From Larus michahellis (taxonomy: Eukaryota > Chordata > Aves > Charadriiformes > Laridae), in contig NC_133897.1 in assembly GCF_964199755.1 (NCBI RefSeq), forward strand, positions 114,709,579-114,773,578: DNA of 64,000 nt, given 5' to 3'. Below, piece by piece: positions 1 through 12,800 of this stretch (positions within the stretch are counted from its first letter, which is position 1; each line of letters begins with the position of its first letter). Made by a program: the position numbers and the translations under genes. The notes beneath the pieces are model-generated. The model saw nothing but the letters and a program-made list of their open reading frames with translations. It was not told the DNA's origin and did no database searches.

Positions 1-28
1 CCCAACACATTCTATGATTCTATGATAA
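1..28 (+). repeat. CR1 LINE, 3' terminal tail
   Basis: The sequence starts with the CCAACA..ATTCTATGATTCTATGA ending typical of CR1 3' ends, with the 8-base terminal microsatellite. Only the last bases of the element fall inside the window, so its length is unknown. Confidence 0.75.
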
Positions 29-787
29 ATTGGTGCAGAGAGCAAGGATGAGTCTGTAGGAGTATGGTTAGACAGCAGGTACAGCTCATCCAAAGAAGTA
101 AACCGGAGTCGGGAGGTTGTCTGATTGACTTGCTGTAAGAAGCATTGAAGAGAAGTCTTCAATCAACTTGTAGCCAATAAATGTGTATCTAGAGGTCATT
201 ACTGGTTTGCTTTATATCTGAAGTGCCTCAAAGGAAAATTTTCCCTGAAAGAAAATAAAATCCTTGTCATATGAATTGTGTTGCCTTATATTTCAAAGAT
301 GTATAGATCATGAAGTCACAATGAATCTTCATGAATAGATAATCTGCCCTCCCATTGAACACAGAGCCAAGGATTTCTTTCATTTCCTTCCTCTTTGAAC
401 CAGAGTATCTTTGCAAAAAGCATCCATTCTTGTCTTAAACATTTCCATAATCTTTGGCAAACCATCACAGTGGTTAATTGCTGTTACATTAAAAAACTAT
501 TTATTCTGAATGTGTCGGGCTTCAGCTTCCAGCCATTAGCAGTTACTGTACCTTTGTCTGTGCTATTGAAGATCAAATTTTGTTCCCACATTGAAGTTTT
601 TTTTCTAGGCTGCAATCCCCTGATCTTCTGTTTGCTAAAATTAAAATGGTCCCTTGATCTATTGCTGCATACTAACTTTTCCAGTCTTTATTCGTATTAG
701 TTCTGGTGATCCCAGACAAGAAACAAATGTAAAATTACTTTTCTCAGTTAATAATTGGAGAGTTTAACAGACAACGTTTGTTCGTAG
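1..787. other. LAMA1: Intron sequence upstream of the first visible exon
   Basis: No exon with laminin similarity was found here. The first ~28 bases are the tail of a CR1 element. The interval ends with a pyrimidine-rich stretch and the acceptor AG at 786-787. It is inferred to be the 3' part of a LAMA1 intron whose donor lies before the window. Confidence 0.75.
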
Positions 788-893
788 GTTTCTCCCTATG
801 AAGATCACCCATGCTATCCCTGTGCCTGCGACCCGTTTGGCTCTCTGACTTCTAACTGCATTAAAGATGAGCACCATTCTGACTCACAGCGTG
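788..893 (+). CDS. LAMA1: LAMA1 window exon 1: LE repeat
   Basis: Begins [12 protein letters not shown] and ends HHSDSQR plus one base (phase 1). Acceptor TAG before 788, donor GTAAGG at 894. Cysteine spacing CxxCxC fits the start of a laminin EGF-like repeat. The next intron is 459 bp. Confidence 0.88.
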
Positions 894-3800
894 GTAAGGG
901 AGCGGGAAGTGCCTTTTCTCTAAGCTTCAAATCTGGATATATTTCTTGCCAGTTAGGTACCACTTCAAAACAATAGTAAATATTTAGGAAGGAGAGGTGA
1001 GGCATAACATACTTTTAGGATTTTAAGGTATGTCAGGTCCCTGAATGTGTCCTTGTGTGGGGATGGTGGCCTCTAACTGTGTAAAACAACGTGATGGATT
1101 GAGATCTAATACTGTTGTTTATGAATGCTGTTATGGCTGTCACAAAATCCATTTTGCTGCTGTTTCTGTGCATGTGGTACTCTAAACATGAAAAATAGAT
1201 GGTGAGACTGACATTATGCCAAGTATCTGTGTGGAGTATGACTTGGAGTGTAATAAAAAAGGAATTTTAAATTACTTGCACCCTCTGAGAAATCTTGAAT
1301 CCAGCCTACTGACTGCTCTTATTTATTTGTTTCTGTATTTTTGCTTTTCAAGGGACTTGGCCAGGTCAGTGTCAATGCCGAGAAGGTTACACTGGAGAAA
1401 AATGTGATCGCTGTGCATTTGGGTATCGGGGCTATCCAAACTGCCTGCGTTGTAACTGCAGCCTTATTGGTAGCATTAATGAAGATCCATGCACAGAGCC
1501 TTGTCTTTGCAAAGTGAGTATTAAACTGTCATTTTTGTTTAAAAACAAATCTGTGTATTGATTCGTAAACTCCTCTTGAATTGACAGTATGCCTAGCTGG
1601 GTTTGGTTTTAGGGATGACCGCTGATGTTTCTTTTCAAAGTCACTGATTTCTTGTAAAGAAAGGATGTGTTCATAACATCTGCTTTGTGTGAAAAAACAG
1701 CATGCATATTTCGAAAGAGCTATTGGAACACTTACATTAGATGTATATATGAAATGGGATTTAATTATTTGATTACAAAATCTAAGCCATAAAAATGTTA
1801 AAAAGAGAGCAGTTTTGCAGCCTTCTTTTATTTTTTGGTAGATGTCCAAACCTCTTGAAATATCTTGCAGCTGTAGATTCTGCTGAACTTTTACAAAGCT
1901 GCGTGTCAATATTTAAAGAAGTTACACTTAATTTCTGTACCAAATGTTAGCTAGTAGTTTATATATTTGTTGCCAAGTATGACAGTGAACAGGAGCCAAA
2001 AAAAGTGTGGTTTGTTTCACAATTTTTCTGAAACTTCTTAGTCCTTTTGCATGATTTATCAAACATATAAATAATGAAAGTCTATAAGAAAGAAATAGCA
2101 CCAGTGGCCAATTTAAATACGAAAAAGGAGATAAAACTATTTTGCCTGATTTTGAGCTAGAGTAACACTATACTGGCCGATGCAGCTAACTGGTGAAAAT
2201 TTCAGTATAAACTGAACCAGAAACTGTCCCCTTTCAGTGCTGTTGTGGGCATGAGCCTGGCATACAGAATTTTTGAGCCAGATCACTGAGCCAGTGGCCC
2301 ACCTAAAGAGGTGAAAGCAAGGAAGGAGAAAAGTTATGTGCTCGAAATATCAAATGAAGAAGACAGGATTTCTAAGCCTATGCAGGCTCTGTGAACACAG
2401 TAGTGCAAGCTATTCCTTTTATAGTCTGAATTTCGAAAAGAGTGATCTTTTGTGAAACACAGCTCTTGACGTATAGTCATTGGGTAAAAAATTTTATTTT
2501 TCTTCAAGAAAGAAATGATAATTTCTGTCTAATAATGTTAGAGACAGAGTGAATGTGTGATCCAAGTGCATCCTGAGGACTGAAAAATAAAAAAGGCAAA
2601 AACAGCATAGAAATATTATTTCTGTAAAATTCCAAGATTTTAAAATCTCATTATCTCAGGAGGCCCTTTGCCTGAGGTTTTTCCCAAGTTTGGATATTAA
2701 CAAATAGAAAGCAGTCATCCTCAGCCTTTGAATGAGAGCTGAGGATCATAAATCTTTCATACAGTTTGCAAAAAACGCTTTGTACTTTGCTTACAAAAGC
2801 AAATAACCTACCTGTTCAGAGTGGTATTATGTAAACTTGATATGCCATACACTGGACCAGAAGACAGTTGGTAGTGTTGCCACCAAAGGCCTCAGATTTC
2901 TCTCTGGTAAGCCTGAAATTTCCATGGGACCAAATCTGAAGTAAGTGGAATCTGTAGTGATTCTTTTGGGGCTGAAGTGAAGTTACTCTGGTAACTGCTT
3001 CTGAAAGCAGAATTTGGTCCACAGGCTTTTCAAGTTGCAATGCAGAGCTTATACAGGCCTCTTCAAAACAGCAAGGCAGGTATGCATCCCTGTATGCCCT
3101 GCAGTCCTGGTGTCCTAACCATATGTATCAAGGAACTTTGTGGGGTGCTCTGTGAAGTTCTCTTTGCCTCTGTAGTGGAGTTTTCCCATAGTGGAAACCA
3201 AAGGTTGAGATGGGGAAGTGATGTGAGTCCAGGTCTTGTCCTGATATGAAGCTAGGACATGGTCAGAAACTTGCCCCTGGCACCGGGAAATGTTTCTGTA
3301 TAGCAATACCCATGGAGATCTTTTATTTACAAAGCTTCGTGGGCATTTACCAAATATTTTCTCTACTGTTGCTCTTGTCAGCAGCAATTGTCTAAACTTT
3401 TTGAATAACTAACTACATACTGTCTGTACAAATTTTACAAGAAAAAAAATTGGTACACTGTTTTGGGTATTTTCTTTCCCTGTAAATTCTACATTGAAAG
3501 AGGTATGTAGCAGTATGCTCTGAAGTACCCAATTTGCATGGTAAGGAGGCAGCAGGCCAGTGATATGAGCTAAAGGAGTAGAGCACTTCTACTTTTGGAG
3601 TCGGAATTTCTGGACCTTAGCCATATTAGGAGGAAGTGGTGTTCCTCCAGGAAGAGGTGGCAGCAGTGGTGAGGATCCCAGTTTAAGCATTGATAGATGG
3701 TTGAGGAACTGTTGTCTTGAAGCTGGTTGTGGCAGCTCCAGGAGCCTGGCCTTAACGGTGAGCTATGATGTATGTAGACTATGCGGATTTGGTAAACATG

Positions 3801-6800
3801 GGAATTTTTATTTCTCCAGAGCGAGCTACAAATTAAAGCTATGAGAGAAATAGACTGGCAAGCTGGCAGAAGTTTTTCAAACCCTGGCCACGTGCTGAAA
3901 TTTCACTGCAATAGAACCCTTGCCAGGGCATGTTTAGATTTTGATGAACTGGCAAACTCTGATGAATTTTTCCAATCAATTTTAGTTTTAAGCTCTGAGT
4001 CTTATTCAATAATCCTGCTGTGCTGAAATCTGTTTTCTTTTATAAGCTTCTGAATGCTGTTCTGCTTAAATCCTATCTAATCCACTGTATTTGTTACCAT
4101 AATAATGCTGATGCAAAACAAATGTTATATGCCATTGACAGGAAAACGTAGAAGGTGAAAACTGTGATCTCTGTAAACCAGGATTCTACAATTTGCAAGA
4201 AAGAAATCCTCGGGGCTGCACAGAGTGTTTCTGCTTTGGGGTTTCTGATGTCTGTGACAGCCTAACATGGCCCATCAGTCAGGTATTTATATGTTATGTC
4301 CATGACCTAATATTCTTTCCTCGGCAGCTGCAAAATGTACTATATTTCTCTTTGGCATGCACCCAAGTTAACTCCAAATTCTGGCATGTGTTGCCTTACA
4401 GAGGAATGGATTTTCAATGTCACTTGGCAACTCTGAAGTAGTCAGCATGTCATCTCAGTGCAGGCTTTGGCCCTACTGGCTTGCAGTAATACCAGAAATA
4501 TTGGGCAGTGCAGGCTGCAGTAATGCACTGGAAAAATGCGTTTTTTTTCTTAGCTTGTGCAGTTTCCTTGCTCTCATACCTATTGGGCAAGGCTAGAGTG
4601 ACCTCTGGTAGCCAATACTCGTTTTCTTAGAAAGCAGAGTGATTATAAATATCACTGACTTCTGAATAGACATTTCTTGAGTTAGAGGGCTTTGGGGACA
4701 TTATTTTCCTACCAAATTCCTTCCATATCTTTGCAGAGATAGTCACACTTTAGTCCCCTGTTTTGTGTGCCAAAAATAAGAGAGAAAAACACATCATATT
4801 GACCAAAATTCTAAAATGCTTGTGTAAAACTTGTTCAGTGAGAAGAATAAAGTTGTCTCATCTTCTGCCTCTTCAGTGAATCTGGATTTAACTTTCCTGC
4901 AGCTCAGCCCTACCCATAAATGGGGGTGAGAGACCTCAAAGCCCTTGAAGTTCTGTAATTCTGTCTCAGGGAATTACATAGGTATAATGCTAATTTTATT
5001 GGGAGGAAGAAAATCACACTCATTATAGTTTTGTTCCCATCTAATAAAGAGGTAGAGACAATCCTAGTATGAAGTGGCACATTTGCATGTACTGGATGTC
5101 AGACTGGGTTAATGAAAGTGTTACGGATCCATCAATTGGAATGAATATCTAGGGAGGGGTTGAGTTCAGTGACTTCTGTCTCGGTGACACAGAGCCTGAC
5201 TCCATTAATATTACTATTCTTTCTTGCAGATATCAGACATGACTGGATGGCTTGTTACTGATCTGTATAATGCAAAGAGCGTGCAACCACAGCGAAGCCA
5301 ATTTGATGGACCCCGTCAAATAAGTATTAACAACTCTGATGCTGTGAAAGTACTGAAACATACTTATTACTGGTCAGCACCTGAATCATATCTAGGAAAT
5401 AAAGTAAGTTCTTAGCTAGATCCAAAAGTCCTTCATAGTTTCTCTGTTTTAATGATACCATATTGCTCTAAATGTATAGTTTCTGTCATTAAAAATTATA
5501 CATAAACCCCAACATTACCAGACTTCCCAGTCTATCTCTGCTCTTCAAATCATAGTGTTCCTGACCAGACATTCGCAGTATCCTCTTCTTGCTCTGTCAG
5601 CTCATTCATCTCCCCACTTTCTTCTCTGCCTATCTTTGACACAATATAATGTCTTTTGTTTCTCTTGACTGTTATTAATTTATATGCTCACATTCCCCAT
5701 ACTCTTGGCTCCTGTCCCAAAGCTTACACCCTTCACACCTCGTCCAATATGGTAGACAGGATCATCACATTCCTACCTGCCTCTTGGCCATCTCCCATTT
5801 CGCATTTATTAATTTCCAACCAGCAAGTTGTTAATTTTTGCCCTGGTTGCTACCTAAAGCTCTGGGTCTCCCATTTTTTGCCTCTTTGGGCAACTGGTGT
5901 CCCTCACAGTAAAAAAGTGTTTTCTGATATTCAGAGAGGACCTCCTGTGTTTCAGTTTGTGCCCATTGCCTCTTGTTCTGTCTGTCACAGGGCACCACTG
6001 AAAAGAGCCTTGTTCTGTCCTCTTCGTACTTTCCTTTCAGGTGTTTATATACATTGATGGATCCCCCTTAGCCTTCTCTAGGCTGAACAATCCTGGTATT
6101 CACAGTCTTTCTTCATATGAAAGATGCTCCAGGCTCTTAATCATCTTAGTAGCCCTTTGCTGGGCTCTTTCTAGAACTGCACTCAGAACTTCAGCTGTGG
6201 CCTCTTAAGCGCTGAGGGGACCTTGCAACCTCACTTCTTTATCTATTTTTGGTCCAGTCTCTTTGCCCATGCAGCCCCGTTTCTTAGTATGGTCACACAG
6301 TAAATGAACACAAGTCTCAGAAGTGTAACATTAAGGAGTAGTTTCACAGTGCTCACTCAAATTCTGATCTCCTATCCACTTAATATAGGTCTAACTCTTG
6401 GTACCACTCTTAAACTTACTTTGAAGTAGTCAGCAGCAGTTGTGGGGCTAAGGAGCCTGAAAGGTAGAATATGGATTGTGACTAACTCCAACATGCTGTG
6501 CCCCTTGTCTAGAATGGTAGTGTAAACCTCTGCTGTTTGTTAAAAGTCCTGTAGGTGTTTCACTCAATGAAGACACTTATCTGAATCATCTGTAGAGCCT
6601 TCAGTTAGCTTTCCCCCACCTGCACAGCAACAAGCCAGTGCTTGTCCCTGTGCTGATACACACAGCGTGTTAAATTTTCACTGGAAAGTTGTATTCGTAA
6701 GCCCATGTACTCATATAATTTCAACATTGTACTGTCCCATGCCACTTCTTTGTGTTGGTTGGAGGTTATCGTGTTGCTAAGACTTTGCTTTTTGTTATTT

Positions 6801-9800
6801 CAGCTCACAGCTTTTGGTGGAGACTTGAAGTATACGGTATCTTATGACATTCCAATGGAGAGTGTGGACAGTGATATAGTATCTAGTGTGGATGTCATCA
6901 TTCAGGTGGATTTTTCTTTCAGCTTGTTACTATTCAGACATTATTAGGAATCAATGAAGGGGTTAAAAAACCAAAATATTATATTTCTACAGTAGTAGTT
7001 TTGTTGATTTTAAGTCCCTTCTTAAAAGTCACTACCAAGATTTTGTTACTACTCATTTCTCTGATTTTCTGATCCATTTCTCTGAAATTGTAGGTATACA
7101 ATACTAGTTTTAAATGATAAATAGCTGAATTGTAAACCTTTATGTAAACGGGTGAGGTGTTCATTACCGAATGCACAAAGTTCTGTTTACAAAAGAAACT
7201 ACAATAAGCTGGAAGGACTTATATTTATGAAATAGATGAGTGTTCTTGCTGATTACTTTTTATGTTTTATGTTGCAGTTAAAAAGTAAGGCTCTATATTG
7301 AATCCAATCACCTCCAGAAAAGCATTATTTTGTAAAACATTCTTAGCAATAGAACAAAGGAGAAAGGAGATTCCGTTTTGTAGAGGAGTTTGTTTTTTGA
7401 AATTTAATTTAATTTTCTTTCCAAAAGAAAATCAAACATTTCTGAAGTCTCGGAACCAAAAGAAAATGTGATTGTAGACTTCCTGAAGCCATGGAAAATG
7501 CAGACCTTTTACTTACTTTTTTTTCTAGTGCAAGAAATCTAGTTTGATTGCCTCTTTTCTGTGTTACTGGATGTATATCTGACACTAAATTTAATTGCTA
7601 AATAAAATTTATATGCAAATATGGAAAATGTTTTCTCTCTCTTTCAATTTCAGGGTAATGGACAGATTTTGAGTACAAGAGCAGCAGGCTTGTCATTACA
7701 GCCATATGAGGAATACTCTAATGCAGTGAGATTTATAGCGGAGAATTTCATAGACTTCAATACAAAAAAAGCTATAGACCGGGAAAGGTTGATGACTGTT
7801 CTGGTAAACATGACCCATCTTCTGATCAGGGCCAACTACAACATTGCCAAAAAAGCTGTGTACAGGTAAGGGAGAGAAAATATTCAAGTTAATCTATATA
7901 CTATATTTTTTGTGCATATGAAACACTATTCATAGTAGCAGTATTCCTCAAGTTTTATATTAATAATTTCTAGAAAAAAAAAAAAATTATTGAATTTTCT
8001 CAAGACCGGTATTGTTCCCCAGATACATTCATGTGGAATGTGTGGAAAAGGGCATTTGGTGTTTTAAAGATATCTGATAGCAGTAACATTGTTTTCAGCT
8101 TTAAAGGAGTACTGCATAAAAGCTTCATTACAATGACAGCTTTGTTAGAGGGAAATAGCTCCGAAACTCACAACAGTATGCTTATTTTGCTATGTGGCAA
8201 GTTAATCCATCACTGACTATTGAAAACCTGCCAGTAAAGACATTGTCTGTAATTTCTTTTAATGTCTGTATGTAGATATTACTGATGCTCATCTCTAAGG
8301 GAGTGCTTAATAGGAAAATTGGGTTGGAACGGATTAACTAGTCATTCCATAGTCTCCATCAGCATTAGCAGTATCTGCATCAGTCCTTACAGATCTCTGT
8401 TTTACCTGTTCTCCAAGATATACAAGAATAAAGTCTTATTGGTCTCAAGGGAATCAGTTCCAGTGCTTCATGATTTCTTTACTTAATTCCCTTCGCCTTC
8501 CTTCCTCTTTCCCTGATTTGGTATCATTTCATGTCAGTAACATTGCTGTTGATACCAAATTTGCTTTGTGCCCTTTTGTACCCTTGAGGAGTGGTGATAT
8601 TTATGTCCATTTAGGTATAGTGTGTTCATCTTTCTGTAATGTTTCTAAAGATTTATTTAAATCATTTTACCTGTGGCTGAGAAGATTGTCTGTCTCTGCT
8701 GCAAAGTGCCATTGTTTGTAGTAAAAGGTTTTGCTTTGTTCTGTTTTGTGCATCAGCAATGAACTGGTGCTGTTTCTCACTACCTACCCACGTGTGATAC
8801 ATGCCTATTTTGGACATGGTGCAGTAAAGCTGTCTTATTTCAGGACAGCAATAGAAGACTGCCCCACCAATATAGCTCTGATACCATGACAGAAAGGGAA
8901 GGTTTTGTTTAAACCTCTCTACAGGAGAAGAGACGAAGGTAGTAACAATAATGATAACAGAACGAGGACACATCTACTCCCAGAATTGTAAATAGTCTTT
9001 TTACAGCTGAGATTTGTGCCTGTTCCTCAGCTGTCAGTGCCAGGGAGAAGCACTCAGCAGTGTTACTCCCCTAGAAGCAAACTATCCTGTTCAAAATCAA
9101 GTTTGGGCAAAAAATGATGTGATGTTTTCATGCTTGATCCTAGGCTGGACTCTGTGACCCTGGATACTGCAAGTGCAAATGTTATAGATCTTTCTTCGGC
9201 ACCAGATGTGGAATTCTGTGAATGTCCTCAAGGTTACACAGGAATATCCTGTGAGGTAACCTCTTACAGTGTTTTATGTGTGTAAAATTATCTCCTATCT
9301 GAAAGTGTGTAGGTTTTAAAGGCAGGCTGCCTTTAATTATACTGCCATAAATGTTTATGTTCTGTGGTGAAATGCTGTCTACTATACTGTACAAAGTACT
9401 GTAGATATTTTCTTCCAGATACACTAAATGGGATTTTAAACTTATTTCTCGAATTCTATTTGGTAGCACTAAAATATGATGATATACTTTATAACATCAG
9501 TGTTGCAGAGGGAGCAGCTGTAAAAGCTCTGTGAAGCTGTTTTGAGCTTACCTTACTCATTAATAGCACTTTTCCTGGATCTGAATCGTGTACGGTTTAT
9601 TTCTGGTTTATGTCATTAGGTTTATGGAGGCAATAAGGAATCTTAGCAGGGAGGAATGCTAGCCTTTGGAAGATCCCACAAGGGTCAAATGTGTCTCACA
9701 AGGTGGTGTCTTATATATCTGTGAATAGTGGATTGCGGAGGCAGAGCACCATCTGCAAAATAGCAGGAAGTATTTTGACAAATAATTTCAGTATGAAGCC

Positions 9801-12800
9801 TTGTGCCATAGCATCGTTAATGATTCTGCAGAGGAGGTAGAACATCTGTTTTTTATTGTCCCATAATAAAGAACTTCACATGTTCAACTGCACAAAACTT
9901 AACTTATGTGCCTCCAGGGGACAAAGGGCTGAATCAAAAGTTTCATGGAGTTAATTCTATCCACTTTATCCAGTGCAAGTAAAAAACAACCACCAGAAAA
10001 GAGCTGCGGTGACATAAATAGAGCTGAAAGAGCATTCAGTTACCACAATGTGAATGAGTTTGTGGGTGGTCCAAAGTGGGCTCTTTGAAAATGTTTTGAT
10101 GTGTACTTTTAACATACATAATGCTACTGCTTTTTTACCCTCGTTTCTTTTCAGTCCTGTCTCCCTGGGTACTACCGTGTGGATGGAATACTCTTTGGAG
10201 GTATTTGTCAACCCTGCAAATGCAATGAGCATGCAACTGAGTGTGATATTCATGGTGTTTGCTTTGTAAGTCATCCTTCCAAGTGTTTGTGTTTTAAGCA
10301 TCTGTTTAGGAGTTAGGAGAGCATTTTGGCTGTGGGAGACAGGTCTACAGTGTACATAAATTTCAAGCTATGGGTACCAAGTGTTTATTTTGCTGTTCCT
10401 TGTTTACTTCAGAATATGTTCAGGAGACTCCATTAAATTGTTCTCCAGTAAAGGTTTTTTTCAGTTTATTGTTTCAAGTGGGGAATAATTAGAACCAAAA
10501 TAAAAATGTCACCGTATACTGGCTGATAAAAATCTTAACTCTGCTTGCTGCAGGTGACAATAAAACTTTTCCTGAAATTAACAAAATTAAGCAGTGTTTT
10601 GGGTGAATATTTGTTTTCAGGTATATGTGCATCTCTCATGACTGACATCAGTTGAAATTACACATTACCTTCTGAAGAGAGAATTTAGCTCTCAGATCTT
10701 TTCTGAAATTTAAAGGTCACAGAAGTACAATGGCTAAACACCCGTAAGAAATGTGTAAGAAGTTTGTTACTGCAAATGTGTGCAATATGCAAAATATGTT
10801 TTAAGTTTGCATATGAGTAATGTGGCTGCTTTCATGGTGTAAAGTATATTCTAAAGTGTAGGAAAGAAAAATTAGAATTTGTTGTTACAACTCGGAAAAA
10901 AACCCCCACTTACTTTCAAAGTTCTACTCTGTTCTTCATGCTGTCACCTGGAATGTTATACTGCATGCAGACTTCTGCAGGGATCCCTCAGGGGCTGAAA
11001 AAAACAAGAGTAAACACAAAAAGATTTTTTCCATGTCTCACAGGCTTGTCAACACAACACAACAGGACCTTTCTGTGATCAGTGCTTGCCTGGCTTCTAT
11101 GGAAGTCCATCCCAAGGAACTTCGGAGGACTGCCAGCCCTGTGCATGTCCTCTGAGTTCTGCTGCGAACAAGTAAGCTGCTTATGTGTGACTTTCTTTTG
11201 CATCTTCAGCAAAATCAGAAAGCGAGATGAAGAAAAAAATGTCAAGAAATCTGATGGAGAGAGAGAGAAGGACTTTTTTTCTCCCTTTTCATTTGAGCCT
11301 GTCTTATAGAAACGTTGTTTTTCCAGGTAGACAATGTATAGACTAAGCTTAAGACAGGCTGAGTGAACTGGTGCAATTTGTACATGAAGGGTAAAAGTAA
11401 TTCTTTGACCTATCCTTGGCAGCAAAATCACTGTTATCTTTCATGTTTTTTCAGAAAACAGTATAAGGGCAGAAGTGTTGCATGTGAAAAAGAGAAGCTC
11501 GGTGCAGAAATTGGACAGATTTGCTAGAATGAGGGCCAGGTTCTTAGGAATTTTTAAAATCTTCCTTTCCTTTAAAAGAAAAAAAACCTCAATAAGAGAT
11601 TTTGAAAATGACAACTTTATTTGACATTTTGTAATGTTTAAAGCATTGATGTTAATCTAGAAAAATTTGCAACCACATTGTTTTATAGATAGGTGCATGG
11701 ACATGAGTGGTGGATATTAAATGTTTGTAGAAGTCTTGTGATTCTGTGTATTGATACTGACTGCGATACGTATTGTTGTTAGTTTCAGTCCTACTTGCCA
11801 GCTGAGTGAAGGAGGTGGAATTGTCTGTGACAAATGTCTTCCAGGTTATACTGGTTCTCAGTGTGAAAGGTATGTATGCTTTGGGTAAAGTATCTATATC
11901 ATTGTCATAACTAACTGTTCATCATCCTACATGCCTTGAGTTGTTCATACCACATGTACAGAACATTCCTAATAAAATTTTCCTTCCCATTTGTCTTTGC
12001 TTGTAATACAGAGACACTTTAGATAAAAAATTAATAGGAAATACTCCCTTGGGTGAGGAGAGTTTGACATGACTGCATTCCAGCTGATGAAGTTTTTAAT
12101 CTCTGGTGCAGGTGTGCTAATGGTTACTATGGAAATCCACTCGTGCCTGGACAATCGTGTACTCCTTGTGAATGCAATGGCAATGTAAACCCACAAGAAG
12201 ATGACCACTGTGATACCTTCACAGGACAATGCCTGAAATGTCTGGGGAACACAGCAGGTCACCACTGTGAAAAGTGTGCTGAGGGGTATTATGGCGATGC
12301 AGTGATTGAGAAAAACTGTCGTGGTAATAAGATATTATTGTTACTCTCAAAATTTAAAGAGCACAAAAATGTGGTGTGCATGTAGTAGAATGGATAGGGA
12401 GACAAGTAACTTTGCTGAACGAGTTAATCTCCAAGTTGTGAGTTGGCAAGTGCAGTTGAAAACTATGGGGTTGCGTTAGCCTGAGGAAGGATTGTATTAT
12501 GCTGGGGTCTGACACTTCATATTCCTACAATTTACTGGCTTGCTTGATGCTGTGACTTGCTGTAGACATTTCCTACTTCTGGATGTTACATATAGGGCTG
12601 GAAGAAACAAACTTCTCAAATGTATCTGTTCACAGAGGTGATTTTTTTTCTATCTTTTAGCCCAAATGTGTAGTACAGGTATTACTGTAGTGTATTAACT
12701 ATGGGATATAAAAGGTGAAACACACATTTATACCAAATAGTAATTCTATATAGTGAAGAAGGCACACAGATAGACATTAATAATTTTTTTATTTGGTTTC

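Noticed and set aside
395..700. 101-codon open frame before the first exon
   Set aside because: No laminin cysteine pattern or other domain; lies in intron sequence.
10988..11431. 147-codon reverse-strand open frame
   Set aside because: Overlaps the LAMA1 exon at 11044 on the opposite strand; low-complexity composition and no known domain.
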